A stretch of DNA of 64,000 nucleotides from contig NC_044979.1 in NCBI RefSeq assembly GCF_008728515.1, positions 172,766,037 through 172,830,036 on the forward strand, given 5' to 3'. Position 1 is the first letter of the stretch. Every line of letters begins with the position of its first letter. The stretch comes from Papio anubis (taxonomy: Eukaryota; Chordata; Mammalia; Primates; Cercopithecidae). Below, one piece after another: positions 21,588-32,609 of the stretch. The position numbers were made by a program, and so were the translations under genes. The notes beneath the pieces are model-generated. The model searched no databases, had not been told where the DNA came from, and saw only the letters and a program-made list of their open reading frames with translations.

Positions 21588-22187
21588 TTTTTTTTTTGAG
21601 ACAAGGTCTCACTCTGTCACCAGGCTGGAGTGCATTGGCATGAACAGGGCTTAATGCAGCCTCAGCCTCCTGGGCTCAAGTGATCCTCCTGCCTCAGCCT
21701 CCCAAGTAGCTGGGACTATAGGAGTACACAATCATGGTTGTCTGATTTTTTGATTATTTGTAGAAACAGGGTCTGCTATGTTGCCCAGGCTATTTTTTTT
21801 TTTTTTTTTTTTTTGTGAGGGGGTCTTGCTCTGTCACCCAGGCTGGAGTGCAGTGGCACAATCTTGCCTCACAGGCTCCACCTCCCGGGTTCATGCCATT
21901 CTCCTGCCTCAGCCTCCCAAGTAGCTGGAACCACAGGTGCCTGCTACCACGCCCGACTAATTTTTTGTATTTTTAGTAGAGATGGGGTTTCACCGTGTTA
22001 GCCAGGATGGTCTTGATCTCCTGACCTTGTGATGTGCCTGCCTCGGCCTCCCAAAGTGCTGGGATTACCGGTATGAGCCACAGCACCCAGTCTGCCCAGG
22101 CTAGTCTTTAACTTCTGAGCTCAGGAATTTTCCCACTTCAGCCTCCCAAAGTGCTGGGATAACAAGCATGAGCCACCATGCCCAGCC
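21588..22187 (-). mobile_element. AluJ-type element split by a nested AluY
   Basis: Outer antisense Alu with TSD AGAAACCAATTTA (21550) / AGAAACCAATGTA (22188). Its sequence pauses at 'TTGCCCAGGCTA' and resumes at 'TGCCCAGGCTAGTCTTT'. Confidence 0.95.
21793..22092 (-). mobile_element. AluY nested in an AluJ
   Basis: Full-length antisense AluY with a perfect 11-bp TSD TGCCCAGGCTA, in the same orientation as its host. Confidence 0.95.
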
Positions 22188-22743
22188 TAGAAACCAATGT
22201 AAATAACCTTAAGCCAAACACAGATGAATTGACTTTCCTAACTCAACCCAGGATGGAGTTGTTTTCAGTTGAGTTATATATACAAGGTCAATTTACCAGT
22301 TTCTGGATAGTCTTCTTACCATTTATAGGGGAGACATCTAAGTTGTGTCAATAGGCAAATCAATGAATACTACATCAGTTTCAATATTTAAGAGGCAATA
22401 AGAGAAGGAAAGCGTGTTGAAACCACACGTTTTATGTATTACCTTCATTTCATTCTCACAGCCTAGCAATAATTCAACGCCAACGTGTGGCGACACGCGT
22501 CCAGTTCCCTGGTTTGTGTGTTTGCTTTCTCCTTGCCTGCCACGGTGTGGAGTGTCGTTTGCGATGGGGTCCTGCCCTGTGCTGACTGTAAACCTCTTGA
22601 AGCACGTCAGCAATGCGCCAGCACGTCCTAAGCGTTTGTGGACTGAAGTTATTCCAAATTCTAAAATGTAAATCCACTAAAAGAAAATATAAGAACTGTA
22701 GCCTGAACTTGCCAAAAACAAGTCCCCCAAATGTGTGTAATGG
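22188..22743. other. Unique DNA
   Basis: No recognised repeat. It is locally CpG-bearing (22488-22505 and 22555-22635), with no gene structure seen. Confidence 0.35.
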
Positions 22744-23282
22744 CAGGGGTCTCCATCCCTCCTGCCCCCCTTTTTATTTCCCCTACAGATGCGGACTGGT
22801 TAGGAACTCGTGATACAGCAGGAGGTGAGCAGCAGGTGGGCCAGCAAAGCTTCATCTGTACTTACAGCCACTCCCCATCGCTGGCGTTACCGCCTGATCT
22901 CTGCCTCCTGTCAGATCAGCGGCGGCCGCAGTGTCTCATAAGAATATGAATCCTATTGTAAACCGTACATGTGAGGGATCTGGGTTGCACGCTCCTTATA
23001 AGAATCTAATGCCTGATGATCTGTCTCTGCCTCCATCAACCCCAGATGGGACCGTCTAGTTGCAGGAAGACAAGATCAGGCTCCCACTGATTCGACATTA
23101 TAGTGAGTTGTATAATTATGTCATTATATATTATTACAATGTAATAATAATAGAAATAAAGTGCCCAATAAATGCAATACACTTGAATCATTCCAAACCC
23201 ATTCCCCTGCCCCGTCCATGGAAAAAAAAAAATGTGTTCCATGAAACCAGTTCCTTGTGCCAAAAAAGGTTGGGGACCACTG
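22744..23282 (+). mobile_element. hAT (Charlie-like) non-autonomous DNA transposon, 539 bp
   Basis: Terminal inverted repeats CAGGGGTCTCCA and TTGGGGACCACTG are visible with a few mismatches. Flanks TGTAATGG and TGATGGGG could be a diverged 8-bp TSD. The body, including 'AGCAGGAGGTGAGCAGCAGG' and 'ACCGTCTAGTTGCAGGAAGAC', is well preserved. No transposase ORF. Confidence 0.8.
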
Positions 23283-23860
23283 TGATGGGGTAAAGCTAAT
23301 AACTCTGCAAAGAATAGGGCAAGCCTTTGTAAAATACATCAACATTTACTTGATTTCCTGCCACTGCAGGAACGCCTAAGAAGATTTCAGGGAGTGGGGC
23401 TAACCGTGGTTGAACCATGACAGTGGCCAGGTCCCTACTCTGGCTCCCGTATCAGCTGCAGGAGCCGCTGTATGTAGCATGTGTGCTGGCCCTGCAGGAA
23501 GAAGAGGCAGGCCCATCCAGGCAGCAGACACCATGCTGGAGCACAGTGGACTCCTCAGCAACCAGCTCTTGGTGGCTGCCAGGGACTCATCAGTTTTGGC
23601 TGCACCAAATCTCTTTCTTCCACCACTCCCAACTGCCCATTATCCTGGGCTTCTGTTTATTGGGATTTCCTGGAACTCCAGGAGTCCCATGTGGCAAGAA
23701 GATGTCAAGTGATGCCACAGGCCCTTAGGGAAGGTCCACATCTTCGCTCCAGATCCAGCCAGGCTCACTCCCTGATCCTGAGTGGGTCAAGATGCGGGCC
23801 CTAGGGACGGGTCCTCCAGGTGAGGTATCCTTAGTTCCTGTCAGTTATTGTCCCATTGAT
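23283..23860. other. Unique DNA with overlapping open frames
   Basis: Three overlapping plus-strand ORFs of about 100 codons cover 23410-23804. GC-rich DNA opens frames by chance and no family was recognised. Confidence 0.35.
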
Positions 23861-23868
23861 TTCTTTTC

Positions 23869-23902
<34 letters not shown>

Positions 23903-23988
23903 GAGATGGAGTCTCACTCTGTCACCCAGGCTGGAGTGTAGTGGTGCAATCTCGGCTCACTGAAGCCTCCGCCTCCTGGATTCAAGCA
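23861..23988 (-). mobile_element. Truncated Alu (3' end only) with (TTTTC)n tail
   Basis: TTTTC repeats and a T tract, then about 95 bp of the antisense Alu 3' end, stopping at 'GATTCAAGCAAT'. Confidence 0.9.
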
Positions 23989-24570
23989 ATCTGCTTCTCC
24001 TCTGTGTGTCTTCTCCCTTTTCCTCCTCTTTATTTTATTTTATTTTTATTTTTTTGAGGTGATTTTCACATCTGCTTTTCCTCTGCATGTCTTCTCCCTT
24101 TTCCTCCTCTTTCTTTTTTTTGGAGACAGAGTCTTGCACTGTCGCCTGAGTTGGAGTGCAATGGTGCCATCTCGGATCACTGCAACCTCCACCTCCTGGG
24201 TTCAAGCGATTCCTGAGTAGCTGGGATTACAGGCGCCCACCAACATGTCCGGCTAATTTTTTTGATTTTTGATAGAGATGGGGTTTTACTATGTTGGCCA
24301 GGCTGGTCTCGAACTCCTGACCTCGTGATCCACCCACCTCGGCCTCCCAAAGTGCTAGGATTACAGGTGTGAGCCACTGCACCTGGCCCCCTTTTTTTTC
24401 CTCTTATGAGAACACCTGCCATTGGATTTCGGATCCACCCAGATAATCTAGGATGATCTCATCTCAAAATCCTTAATTACACCTGCAGAGAAGTTTTTTC
24501 AGATGAGGTCACAAGTACAGGTTCTAAGAGGACATCTCTTTTCGGGAGGCCAACATTCAGCCCGCTATGA
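23989..24570 (-). mobile_element. Old LTR-like element, antisense, with a duplicated segment and an Alu
   Basis: 'CTGCTTCTCCTCTGTGTGTC' (23989) recurs as 'CTGCTTTTCCTCTGCATGTC' (24071), both followed by TTCTCCCTTTTCCTCCTCTTT. After the Alu it continues 'TCTTATGAGAACACC ... GGATCCACCCAGATAATCTAGG', typical of a MaLR-type LTR in reverse. Confidence 0.5.
24111..24388 (-). mobile_element. AluS-type element
   Basis: Antisense Alu with a small deletion in the left arm. TTCCTCTT-type flanks suggest a short TSD. Confidence 0.9.
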
Positions 24571-24683
24571 GTACATATATCTCATAACTAAGAGGCTCAT
24601 AGAGCACACGGTCTGTCTCCTCTTTTTAACACATCATCATGGTCTTATTTTGTCATAGGATATTTTCCTCTGCCTTGGGTCTG

Positions 24684-24737
24684 ATTTCTTCACTCATTAT
24701 CTAGTGATAATTATCTAGTGATAATGAGCGAAGAAAT
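24684..24737. repeat. 54-bp imperfect palindrome
   Basis: Arms ATTTCTTCACTCATTATC and GATAATGAGCGAAGAAAT are reverse complements at 17 of 18 positions. The 18-nt centre itself contains the perfect palindrome GATAATTATC. Confidence 0.9.
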
Positions 24738-24870
24738 GTCTGAACCAGGATGAATGAATTCTGAATGAGTTGTCGCCATTCTCCAAAGTTTTCCTCCTAT
24801 GCCCAAATTCCTCCTCTGGATAGCAGTTCATTCCTCTACATACAGAGAGCTATGGAGGTACCCTGAAGGT

Positions 24871-25155
24871 GCTATGGTTTGAATGTGGCCTCTCCAACAT
24901 TCAGATGTTGGAAACTTAATCCCCAGTGCAACAGTGTTGGGGAGTGGGGCTTGATGGGCCTGATGCTGCTATAACAAGGGCTTTGGGGCATGGGTCTGCT
25001 TGCCTCTGCTCTTCTGCCATGTGAGGAAGTGACTCTTCTCCACTCCAGAGGATGCAGCATTCGAGACCATCTCAGAAGCGGAGACCAGGCCCTAACCTGC
25101 CAGTGCCAGGATCTGGGACTTCCCAGCCTCTAGAACTGTGAGAAATTAATTTCTA
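24871..25155 (+). mobile_element. MLT1-type LTR (MaLR)
   Basis: Starts TGCTATGGTTTGAATGTGGCC, passes 'AACTTAATCCCCAGTG', and ends with 'CTTCCCAGCCTCTAGAACTGTGAGAAATTAATTTC', the standard MLT1 order. The tip is replaced by a TTTA array. Confidence 0.9.
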
Positions 25156-25447
25156 ATATTTATTTATTTATTTATTTATTTATTTATTCACCCAGACTGG
25201 AGTACAGTGGCATGATCACAGCTCACTGCAGCCTCGAACTCCTGGGTTCAAGCAATCCTCCTGCCTCAGCCTCCTAAAAAGCTGCGACCACAGGCATGAG
25301 CCACCACACCCAGCTAATTTTTGTATTTTCGTAGGTGGGGTTTTGCCACATTGCCCGGGCTGGTCTCAAACTCCTGAGCTGAATCTATCCTTCTGCCTCG
25401 GCCTCCCGAAGTGCTAGGATTACAGGCACGAGCCACCGTGCCTGGCC
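25156..25447 (-). mobile_element. Alu with (TTTA)n tail, first bases of the 3' end lost
   Basis: TTTA array (25158-25188) leads directly into 'CACCCAGACTGGAGTACAGTGG', so the usual GAGACAGAGTCTCACTCTGT is missing. The 5' end is CACCGTGCCTGGCC. Confidence 0.9.
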
Positions 25448-25482
25448 CCAACATGTGTTTTTTAAGGGAACACGATGCAACA

Positions 25483-25512
25483 CAAAGGTGATCATTGAAA
25501 TGATCACCTTTG
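25483..25512. repeat. Perfect 30-bp palindrome (14-bp arms, 2-nt centre)
   Basis: CAAAGGTGATCATT, then GA, then AATGATCACCTTTG. No recognised repeat accounts for it. Confidence 0.95.
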
Positions 25513-26331
25513 CATTTCAAAAGACCCTGCATGTTGCCTGCAGCATGCAGCGTGTGTTAGAGGGTAGCACCTCACCGCACATTCCACTTGGCAAAGGTTT
25601 GTAGTAATCTCAGCAATAGACCATGGTGAGCGGGCAATGCCCATGGTGGCAAAGTAGGATGAAAAGATGTGAGACAGTAGAGAACAACGTAGCAGCTAGC
25701 CCCAGTGTGACTCGGTCACTGAATGGACCTGTGCTGGGAGACCGAGAGAGGCTCCACTTGTAGATGAGGGGTCAGGGTTCTATGTCCCACCCAAATCCCA
25801 ATTCCCGTCAGATACACGCACAGAGCCTTCATGAAAAGTATGGTCGGTGCAGGAAAGAGTCCCCGCTTCCTGGTTCCCTGCGCCCTGGAGCCTCACTCCA
25901 CTCTGGGATACACCCCGGCCATCACGCCCAAATTATCCATTCACTGATCAGCAGTAGATACTTGGTATATTCTGAGCTTCAGGAGGCAAAACCCCTCTAT
26001 TTACTTTTGGAATTAGTAAACTTCCATTTCATGTTTTTCCCTGAGGGGTGTTTAATGTGAGGTCCTTTTTTCTCTCTCTCCCTACTTTTTTAAGGGAAGA
26101 GCATTAGTCTGCGTGCTACACAAAGGATACTTGTTGAATTACGTCAAAGATCTTCATAAGATGAGTAGCAGTTAGGTAAACTGTCTGCTTTCCGGAATTT
26201 CACGTTTGCATTGAATCCTCACCTGAAAATTTACATATAATTTTAGGGATCAGGGCAGGGACTCTAGACATTCTGTTAGATGTCTCCCCCTGTATGTCCT
26301 CCCCTTCCTCTGTGATAGCAGAAACCTCAAC
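25513..26331. other. Unique DNA
   Basis: No recognised repeat. The 98-codon plus ORF at 25764-26060 has no identifiable domain. Confidence 0.35.
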
Positions 26332-26618
26332 TTTTTTTTTGAGACAGAGTTTCGTTCTGTCTGGAGTGCAGTGGTGCCATCTTGGCTCTCTGCAACCTCT
26401 GCCTCCCAGGTTCCAGCGATTCTCCTGTCTCAGCCTCCCGAGCAGCTAGGTTACGGTGCCCGCCACTATGCCCAGCTAATTTTTATATTTCTAATATTTT
26501 TAGTAGAGACAGGGTTTCACCATGTTGGCCAGGCTGGTCTTGAGCTTCTGACCTCAGGCGATCCATCCACCTCAGCCTCCCAAAGTGCTGGGATTATAGG
26601 CATGAGCCACCGCACCTG
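26332..26618 (-). mobile_element. AluS-type element
   Basis: Antisense Alu with a few small deletions, such as CTGTC directly followed by TGGAGTGCAG. Ends CCACCGCACCTGAG. Confidence 0.93.
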
Positions 26619-27639
26619 AGTCTCTTGAGCGACTGTTATTTTGTAATTTCTGACACTTGCAGCTACCTCCAGTCCCAACTAGGACAAAATCTGGTATCTG
26701 GAAGTGGGAAAATGTACATTGCAGAACCTAGGTTGTGGCACTGACTTAGCAATGACATGGCTGGGACTCATATATTGCAGGTAGGAAAAATGATGGTCAT
26801 TAGGACATGGCAATGGGACATTTGGAGGCATGTTCCCAGGGTTACTTTAGAAGGCATACTACATGCTGACCAAGGCTGAGAGTCAGGACGAAATGGTTGG
26901 AAGATCAGAATTTGGGGCACAGCTTCCTCCTGCCACTTCCTGCAAAATCCAAGAGAAAGGTGAACTTGGGGAAAGCCAGCCAGTCTGTCAACCAAATGAA
27001 AAACATCGTTTCGGCAAAGGAGCCCTCTCTGCCTGCCATTTGCAAGCAAATTTGACTGATAAGCTGGTAATCTGGGGCCTCGCTGGACTGAAAAACCCAA
27101 TGGCTTCTGGATCCCAAGTAAAGGTTTTACTGAGGTCTCAATGTTTCACACAGGGCTCTACATTTCCAATTCTCCGCTGGACACAGAGCCAGTCCAGAGG
27201 CAAGCATGTCGGGGAAGGTAACTTTTCTTTCAGTTCGTGGATTTCCAGCCCACAAAGAGCCCCTCTAGATTTACGGAGAGCTCTGAACACCACCCCGGGG
27301 TGCAGGACTTTGAGCTGGAGGAAGTGCCTGGGGGGGACTCTGAAGTTGTTGCCCTTGGTAAGGGTATGAATATGTACCATGTGTGGGAGGAGAGATGTGT
27401 ATGGATATCAGGTGGCTACGAGGGCAGGCTGTGGCAGTTTGCTTTTCTCTTCCAACATTCTCCTCCCCTTCTATAGCAGAATCCTGGCATGTCATGAATA
27501 AGCTACATGTGTATTCAGATACTGAGGTCCTCAATTTCCAGGGAAGACCAGTAAGCCCTGGAACAGCGTCGAGCCTCTGGCCACAATCAGCTTTGTCTTT
27601 TCGCTCCAGTGTACTGTTATAAGAAAATGGTTGGGGCAT
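26619..27639. other. Unassigned DNA containing the longest non-repeat ORF (168 codons)
   Basis: A plus-strand frame stays open from 26863 to 27369. The translation is polar and unlike any family I recognise, with no signal peptide, membrane helix or motif. The surrounding DNA may be old ERV/MaLR internal sequence or unique; I cannot decide. Not called as a gene. Confidence 0.35.
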
Positions 27640-28556
27640 TGTGAAGTTAAAGCGAGCATTGTCTACACACGATCACCCTCACTCCTAAGACCAGCGAAAA
27701 GTACGGGGGATTCCCAAAACCATTCTCAGTTTCTATAATTCACTAGAAAGACTCACAGAACTCTCTGAAAGCTGGTGTACTCATGGTTACTGTTTGTTAC
27801 AGCGAAAGGATACAGATTAAAATCAGCTGAGGGGGCCGGGCGCGGTGGCTCATGCCTGTAATCCCAGCACGTTAGGAGGCCGAGGCTGGTGGATCACAAG
27901 GCCAGGAATTCGAGATCAGCCTGACCAATATGGTGAAACCCCGTCTCTACTAAAAATACAAAATTAGCCAGGCGCGGTGGTGCGCGCCTGTAATCCCAGC
28001 TACTCAGGTGGCTGAGGCAGGAGAATCGTTTGAACCCGGGAGGTGGAGGTTGCAGTGAGCTGAGATCGCACCACTGCACTCCAGTCTAGGTGACAGAGCA
28101 AGACTCTGCCTCAAAAAAAAAAGAGAGGAAGAACACAGGGCAGAGTCCAGGAAAGAACCCATCGCAGAGCTTGCGTTGTTGTTATCTCCCTGGGAAGCCA
28201 CGGATAGTGCCACTTTCCTGGCATTAACATGGACAACACATGTGGAGTTTGCCCGCCAGGGAAGCCCACCCAAGCCTAGAGTTTTTATTGGGGTTCCATT
28301 GTGTAGTAATGATTGATTTCCCATGTGGTTGATCTCAGCCTCCAGCCCCTCTGGATGTTGAGCTAATATGACGTGACCCCAACCCCCTCCCTAAATCACA
28401 CTGTTAGACTTCCTGGTGTGGCCAGCACCCAATCTAAACAAAGATACTCCCATCGAGCGTGATTTTCCAAGGGCTGAGAGATTACCTACCAGAAGCTGAA
28501 GGCAAAGGCTGGACCTCTCTTTGGGCAAGGTCAAATTCTTTATTAAACAGACACAC
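27640..28556 (-). mobile_element. Old LTR-like element, probably antisense, split by an Alu
   Basis: 'ATTCACTAGAAAGACTCACAGAAC' before the Alu and 'GGGCAGAGTCCAGG ... TTTTTATTGGGGTTCCATTG ... AATTCTTTATTAAACAG' after it have the look of a known LTR-type repeat, with AATAAA on the minus strand. The family name is uncertain. Confidence 0.45.
27834..28122 (+). mobile_element. AluS-type element
   Basis: Full-length sense Alu (GGCCGGGCGCGGTGG start) with a short A tail and well-kept CpGs, so a younger S copy. Confidence 0.95.
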
Positions 28557-28619
28557 TGTTCTACAATAATGGAACCTCCCTTTCTAACTAGCACAAAGCA
28601 GCCAGAATCAAGAATCCCA

Positions 28620-28945
28620 ACCTCTGCCAGAATCCCAGCCTTTTGTGCATCTGCTTACATCCCATTGTGACCACGTGACTAAATTCTAGTCAATGGGATG
28701 TAAGTGGAGGTTGTATTTGCCACTTCTAGGAAGTGTCCTTAAATAGAGGGGCCTTGTTTTCCTCTGCTTTCTATCTTTTTGCTTCCTATATGGGGCTTGA
28801 GGAGCCATCTTGGCCCATAGGTGATGCCTGGGGGAGCAACAAGGTGGAAAGAGCCTGGGTTCCTGTTGATTGAGGTACCCTTGATACCTGTACCAGGTTG
28901 CCTGGAGAAACTACTTCTATCATGTTTAAGCTGCTGTCATTTTAG
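28620..28945 (+). mobile_element. MLT1-type LTR fragment
   Basis: 'TTCTAGTCAATGGGATGTAAG', 'CCACTTCTAGGAAGTGTCCTTAAA' and 'CAACAAGGTGGAAAGAGCCTGGGTTCC' follow MLT1 order. Confidence 0.7.
28650..28708. repeat. Inverted repeat, 14-bp perfect arms, 23-nt loop
   Basis: CTTACATCCCATTG at 28654 and CAATGGGATGTAAG at 28691. As RNA on the plus strand, G-U pairs lengthen the stem to about 18 bp. Confidence 0.85.
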
Positions 28946-29780
28946 GTTTGATATAATCTCAACACTTCGCTCGAAACTTACATTTATATTGGTTACATCC
29001 AGATTTGCAAAACTCTGCTCATCAAATTGACGATCTCATCTTTAATCCAGCTCACACTCATGCTGCCAAATTTGGCCTGTCACTGGAACACTAGACGGGG
29101 TCCTGGGCGGTTGCTTCTCTGGAACACTGGCCTTTATTCCCAAGCCTTCATCACATTCAGAAGGGACTATTTTTTTCTTTTTCTTAAGAAACTCACAGTC
29201 TACATGTTCTAAGTAAATAATCATCACACTTTCTGTGCCTCACCAGTTGGAGATTGGACTGAACGTCTAAACTTTACTAATGTTATATCTAAACTTTCAA
29301 GTCAATTTTTGCTGCACCTTTAAAAAAACTGACTAAAAGATATTTTTTAAATCAAAACAAACATTTACAGATCTTTCCAAGACCTGATATTTGAATTTTG
29401 TTCACACTTTATCGAAGTGGGCCAGAATTTCCTATGTGCAATGGCTTGGCATCGTGCCTATAGAAAGCAGGATAAGCACTGAATCTCTGCCTTTTATTTT
29501 TTGTTTTTAGTGTTTTGCCGTCCTTTGTTCTTCATAAAGACCTTACGGCAGCTTTTACAAATGTCTCTAAAAAATTAATCTTTAAAATATAAAAGATGGA
29601 CAAAAAACCCTTTGTACACTGTGAAGACAGGGATTCTATCCTTCCTTCATCGAAGAGCAGCAAAATATTGCGACGTGGATATGGTCCAACCTCTGTCATC
29701 ATCTTTCCTGTTTGTAGTCTTGGGATTGGAGTTTGAAAGAGGATGGAAGAAATGGCACTAGAAACCAAAAGTTGCGTTTC
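28946..29780. other. Unique DNA
   Basis: No recognised repeat. Small ORFs on both strands show no family features. Confidence 0.35.
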
Positions 29781-30073
29781 TTTTTTTTTTTTTTTACACA
29801 GAATCTTGCTCTGTTACCCAGGCTGGAGTGCAGTGTGCAATCTTGGCTCACTGTAACCTCCACCTCTCAGGTTCCAGCGATTCTCCTGCCTCAGCCTCCC
29901 AAGTAGCTGGGACTACAGGCGTGCACCACCACACCTGGCTAATTTTTTGTATTTTTAGTGCACAAGGGGTGTCACTGTGTTAACCAGGAAGGTCTTGATC
30001 TCCTGACCTCGTGATCCGCCCTCCTCGGCCTACCAAAGTGCTGGGATTACAGGCGTGAGCCACGGCTCCTGGC
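29781..30073 (-). mobile_element. AluS/Y-type element
   Basis: Full-length antisense Alu. TSD CCAAAAGTTGCGTTTCT / CCAAAAGTTCCATTTCT. Confidence 0.95.
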
Positions 30074-30364
30074 CCAAAAGTTCCATTTCTAATTTGTCTA
30101 TCTTAATGACTTGATTTTCTTATTTTCATAGTAAATAGGAATGTGTCTGCGTGTTGAAGAAATATGAACATTAATTTTCTCTAAACTGCACAGTCAAAAA
30201 CAATGTTTACAACTTTAATAAATATCAATGACTTGTTTCTTACTTTTCTCCATTAAAACAAAGGAAAGAAAAGATGTACAACACCTGAAGAACAGAAATA
30301 TCATCAAACCTCAACAGGGTCACCTAACAGTAATTATGAAGCAAGGGACTCTTGCCAGAGATTT

Positions 30365-30548
30365 GTGTCCTCAGTGAAAAAGGCCTCATGGAATTTTCTT
30401 GCTAAAAGGAACCTGAGATTTATTGACACAGGTATCCTCCTTTTCCAGATGAAACACTCAAGGCTTAGGGAAGTCATAGTGTACAGAAGGTCACCCGCTA
30501 ATTAGCAGCAAAGGCAGACTCAGCACCCAGGTTGTTCTCGCTCCTGGA
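30365..30548 (+). mobile_element. MIR SINE
   Basis: 'TTCCAGATGAAACACTCAAGGC', 'GGTCACCCGCTAATTAGCAGC' and 'GACTCAGCACCCAGG' match the MIR core order. Confidence 0.65.
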
Positions 30549-31583
30549 TCAGGGTTCTTTGTGAACATCCCATGTCCTCTTTATGATGGTTACAGATGTT
30601 TCATATCATCAAGGTTAAGATGAAAGATCTCAGAAGCTGCAGAAGTGCTTACACAGAAAATCACCAGATCCAGCTAACGCACTCTTTTGTGATTGGAAAG
30701 AAACGTAGTCTGGTGAAGCAAAAGATTTCTATCTCCAGAATAATGCAGAAAGCATTTTTACCTACCAAGCCACAACAAACCAGTGAAAGAACATTTAGAT
30801 TTCCGAAGTCCGTCGTCAGCAATACAAAAGTCACCTAAGGAATAATGCCAGAGGCATATCTTCTCTTGTAGATTGTAAATTCCTTGAAAACAAGAACTGC
30901 TCAACTTCCTATCTCCTATGACACCCAGCACACAGTTGATGCTGGAATTTCTTTTTAATGAACGAAACACATAAATCATTGCTTTAAATCCTGGAATTAT
31001 GCCCTTTTCAAAAGAAGCACTTAATAGACATGTGTCTAATTTCCTGTGCTGTCAGAAATATTATTTAATCACACTGTTAAAAATAAAGAACTCTGGGGCC
31101 CATTGAACTACATTCTCCAGGCCATTAGCTGCTCTTTCCACTTTGGGCCTCTCAGCTGTGCGGCCGGAAATGGATGGTGGGGAGAGGAGCTTACACTCTT
31201 CTGCAAATATCCTGGAATCTTGGCTATGTCAGGAAGTGTTTGGAGAATGCCTCGGAAGCTGAGAAAGTATTTCCAAAGCAGCATACACACAAAGATATTT
31301 GAAACAGAGAACATCCACTCTGAAATAGATGCATGGAGTACATTCACAGAATATCATGTTTTCCTCAGGTTTAAAAGCCACAGCCCAGTACTCTGAACCC
31401 AAGAATTAAGGTAACTGTAAAAAATGAGTGCCTCAGATAGTTGTGATGTTTGCAACAGGTCACTTGGTTTTACATCAATCTCATGGTAAAATACGTATAA
31501 AGTTGTGATGAAGCTCATAAGCATATTATAATAGTTCCCTGGTAAATGACACCAGCATGTTGCATAAACAACTATATCTTTTA
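30549..31583. other. Mostly unique DNA with an L2-like tail fragment
   Basis: About 30855-30965 resembles an L2 3' end ('GATTGTAAATTCCTTGAAAACAAGAACTG ... CACCCAGCACACAG'). The rest is unassigned. Plus-strand ORFs of 80 (30596-30838) and 116 codons (31046-31396) have no recognised domain or initiation and splice context. Confidence 0.4.
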
Positions 31584-31912
31584 GGCTGGGTGCGGTGGCT
31601 CATACCTGCAATCCCAGCACTTTGGGAGGCCGAGGCTGGTGGATAACCTGAGGTAAGGAGTTCAAGACCAGCTTGGCCAACATGGTGAAATCCCGTCTTT
31701 ACTAAAAATAGAAAAATTAGCCGCGTGTGGTGGTGCGTACCTGTACTCTCAGCTACTCGGGAGGCTGGGGCAGGAGAATCGCTTGGACCCAGGAGGCAGA
31801 GGTTGCAGTGAGCCAAGATCACGCCATTGCACTCCAGGCTTGGCAAGAAGAGAGAAACTCCATCTCAAAAACAAGCAAACAAACAAAAAACCCCAACAAA
31901 ACAAACAGAAAA
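31584..31912 (+). mobile_element. AluS-type element
   Basis: Sense Alu with an AAAC-rich tail. TSD AACTATATCTTTTA / AACTGTATCTTTTA. Confidence 0.95.
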
Positions 31913-32239
31913 AACTGTATCTTTTAAAAAAGATAGCCAACGGTTTTCCACTGAAAAATAGGTATTATTAATTAAAATCTAAGAATACAAACCAGCCACG
32001 GTAAGAAAACTGTCCTCTCCTCTTTGCCGCCTGTCTATACAATTGAGATGCTGTGCAGTTTTCCCCTCAGCTCGTAACACTGAAACAGCAAGAAACTGTC
32101 TAAGGTCAGAATTTCTAGTCATAGGAAACTTCCAGCAATGCCAATGTGGAAACATTTTGTTTCATTTCAGAGAGTTAAGAGAGCAAATCAAGACACGAAA
32201 TGATCCCCCGTGGAATACGCCCCTGCTACTGAGAGAATA
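31913..32239. other. Unique DNA
   Basis: No recognised repeat or gene. Confidence 0.3.
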
Positions 32240-32609
32240 AACTACTGATCTACGCAACGGCATGGATGAATCTCAGAGACGTTTTGCTGACTGAGAGAAG
32301 TTCGACACAGAAGACATAGTCAATGACTCCATGTGTATGAAATTTCTAGAAAAGGCAAAACTATAGAGACAGAATGGTTGATCAATGTTGTGGCTGATCA
32401 AATCGAGGCACAGAATGATCAATGGTCGCCTGAAGCTGCAGGTAGGAGCAGGAGTGACCTCAAAGGAGCAAGGGGAACTTTTGGAGGTGGATGGAAGTAT
32501 TGGGAAACTGGACTGTGATGGTTCCTAAGTGCATCTGTTCATGAAAACCTATCACACTGTACCCTCACAACATTTACGGTATGTAAGTTAGACCTCAATA
32601 AAACTGTTT
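32240..32609 (+). mobile_element. L1M 3' end, sense
   Basis: 'ATCTACGCAACGGCATGGATGAATCTCAGAGAC' and 'GACTCCATGTGTATGAAATTTCTAGAAAAGGCAAAAC', ending 'TAAGTTAGACCTCAATAAAACTG', follow the old L1 3' end including its AATAAA. Confidence 0.8.

Noticed and set aside
23410..23804. Three overlapping ~100-codon plus ORFs as a coding exon
   Set aside because: Three frames open at once indicates composition, not coding. No splice sites or family match were seen.
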